Of a stretch of DNA of 17,583 nucleotides, positions 17,348-17,583 are shown piece after piece. Under the pieces are notes generated by a model. That model saw nothing but the letters and a program-made list of their open reading frames with translations, had not been told where the DNA came from and made no database searches. The position numbers were made by a program, and so were the translations under genes. The stretch spans positions 1 through 17,583 of the forward strand of contig JAPEVF010000928.1 of the NCBI GenBank assembly GCA_029747585.1, in the 5' to 3' direction. The first letter of the stretch is position 1; each line of letters opens with the position of its first letter. Origin of the DNA: Pleurotus djamor. Taxonomy: Eukaryota; Basidiomycota; Agaricomycetes; Agaricales; Pleurotaceae.

Positions 17348-17583
17348 GATGCAAGGTGACGTGGGCAATGTGGCGCTAACCACCTCTATGCGCGTGCACG
17401 TCCTGGCCAAACACGAGTAATCAAAGGCATATCAAGAGCCCTGGAACAAGCGACGCCTCTTTCCTTCTCTTCCCAACCCACATCAACGTCCTCAACGACA
17501 ACTCTCCTCTCGCCAACGACTGCGACGACCTCGACGTCCACAATCACTGCGTCTGTACTAGCCTAGAATCCTCGCAAACGTCC
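17348..17583 (+). promoter_or_regulatory. Probable shared promoter and 5' leader of a divergent + strand gene
   Basis: Upstream of OST5 the plus strand has a C/T-rich run (GCCTCTTTCCTTCTCTTCCC, about 17453-17472) followed by C/A-rich, G-poor sequence without any ATG to the window end. This is typical of a basidiomycete transcription start and leader. The coding start would lie beyond 17583. Confidence 0.45.

Noticed and set aside
1..17583. CRISPR array, rRNA or bacterial-type operon
   Set aside because: No regularly spaced repeats or rRNA segments were seen; introns throughout show nuclear fungal DNA.

Overview
The window looks like nuclear DNA of a mushroom-forming basidiomycete (Agaricomycetes). 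The evidence is many 50-75 nt introns with GT(A/G)(A/C)GT donors and (C/T)AG acceptors, and families typical of these fungi: an HGD-type kinase-like protein, a NACHT-WD40 STAND protein and F-box/LRR genes. All identifications come from reading translations by eye; no search was run.

Layout. 1-967 (+): 3' end of a Gly/Met/Gln-rich protein gene. 1215-2208 (+): two-exon kinase-like gene. 2209-2922: decayed sequence. 2923-3443: a 521-bp LTR-bounded miniature retroelement (TRIM-like). 4065-5274 (-): ten spliced exons encoding the C-terminal ATPase part of the meiotic MutS homologue MSH4, without the P-loop and everything upstream of it. 5749-9946 (-): a large NACHT-WD40 gene with four exons and two single-N positions where the reading frame jumps. 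About 10430-12750 (-): an F-box/LRR gene whose 3' part does not resolve into one frame. 12795-12890 (+): a scrap of a second NACHT-WD40 gene tail. 13181-16556: duplicated modules, each holding F-box-derived sequence next to a small Arg/Pro-rich gene. Copies A (13181-13468) and C (15761-16067) are intact and spliced; copy B (14261-14609) is broken. 16985-17347 (-): a three-exon gene for the small oligosaccharyltransferase subunit OST5/TMEM258. The last ~180 bp look like the 5' leader of a divergent + strand gene.

Three things deserve most attention. First, the small Arg/Pro-rich family: two copies are intact only after splicing, the C-terminal GR..YQ.MGNARP.PRP block is conserved with silent differences between copies, and I recognise no known family. 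Second, a CpG-poor block runs from the outer LTR edge (2923) to about 8330, inside the NACHT-WD40 gene; it is flanked by CpG-rich DNA and covers the retroelement, the MSH4 fragment and the 3' two thirds of the STAND gene. Third, the MSH4 tail keeps nine clean introns although it has lost its 5' half.

The region reads as a birth-and-death cluster of accessory genes (STAND, F-box, kinase-like, small orphan genes) between two ordinary genes at the edges. I see no operon-like or pathway link among the accessory genes; their shared features are duplication, decay and a likely recent rearrangement.
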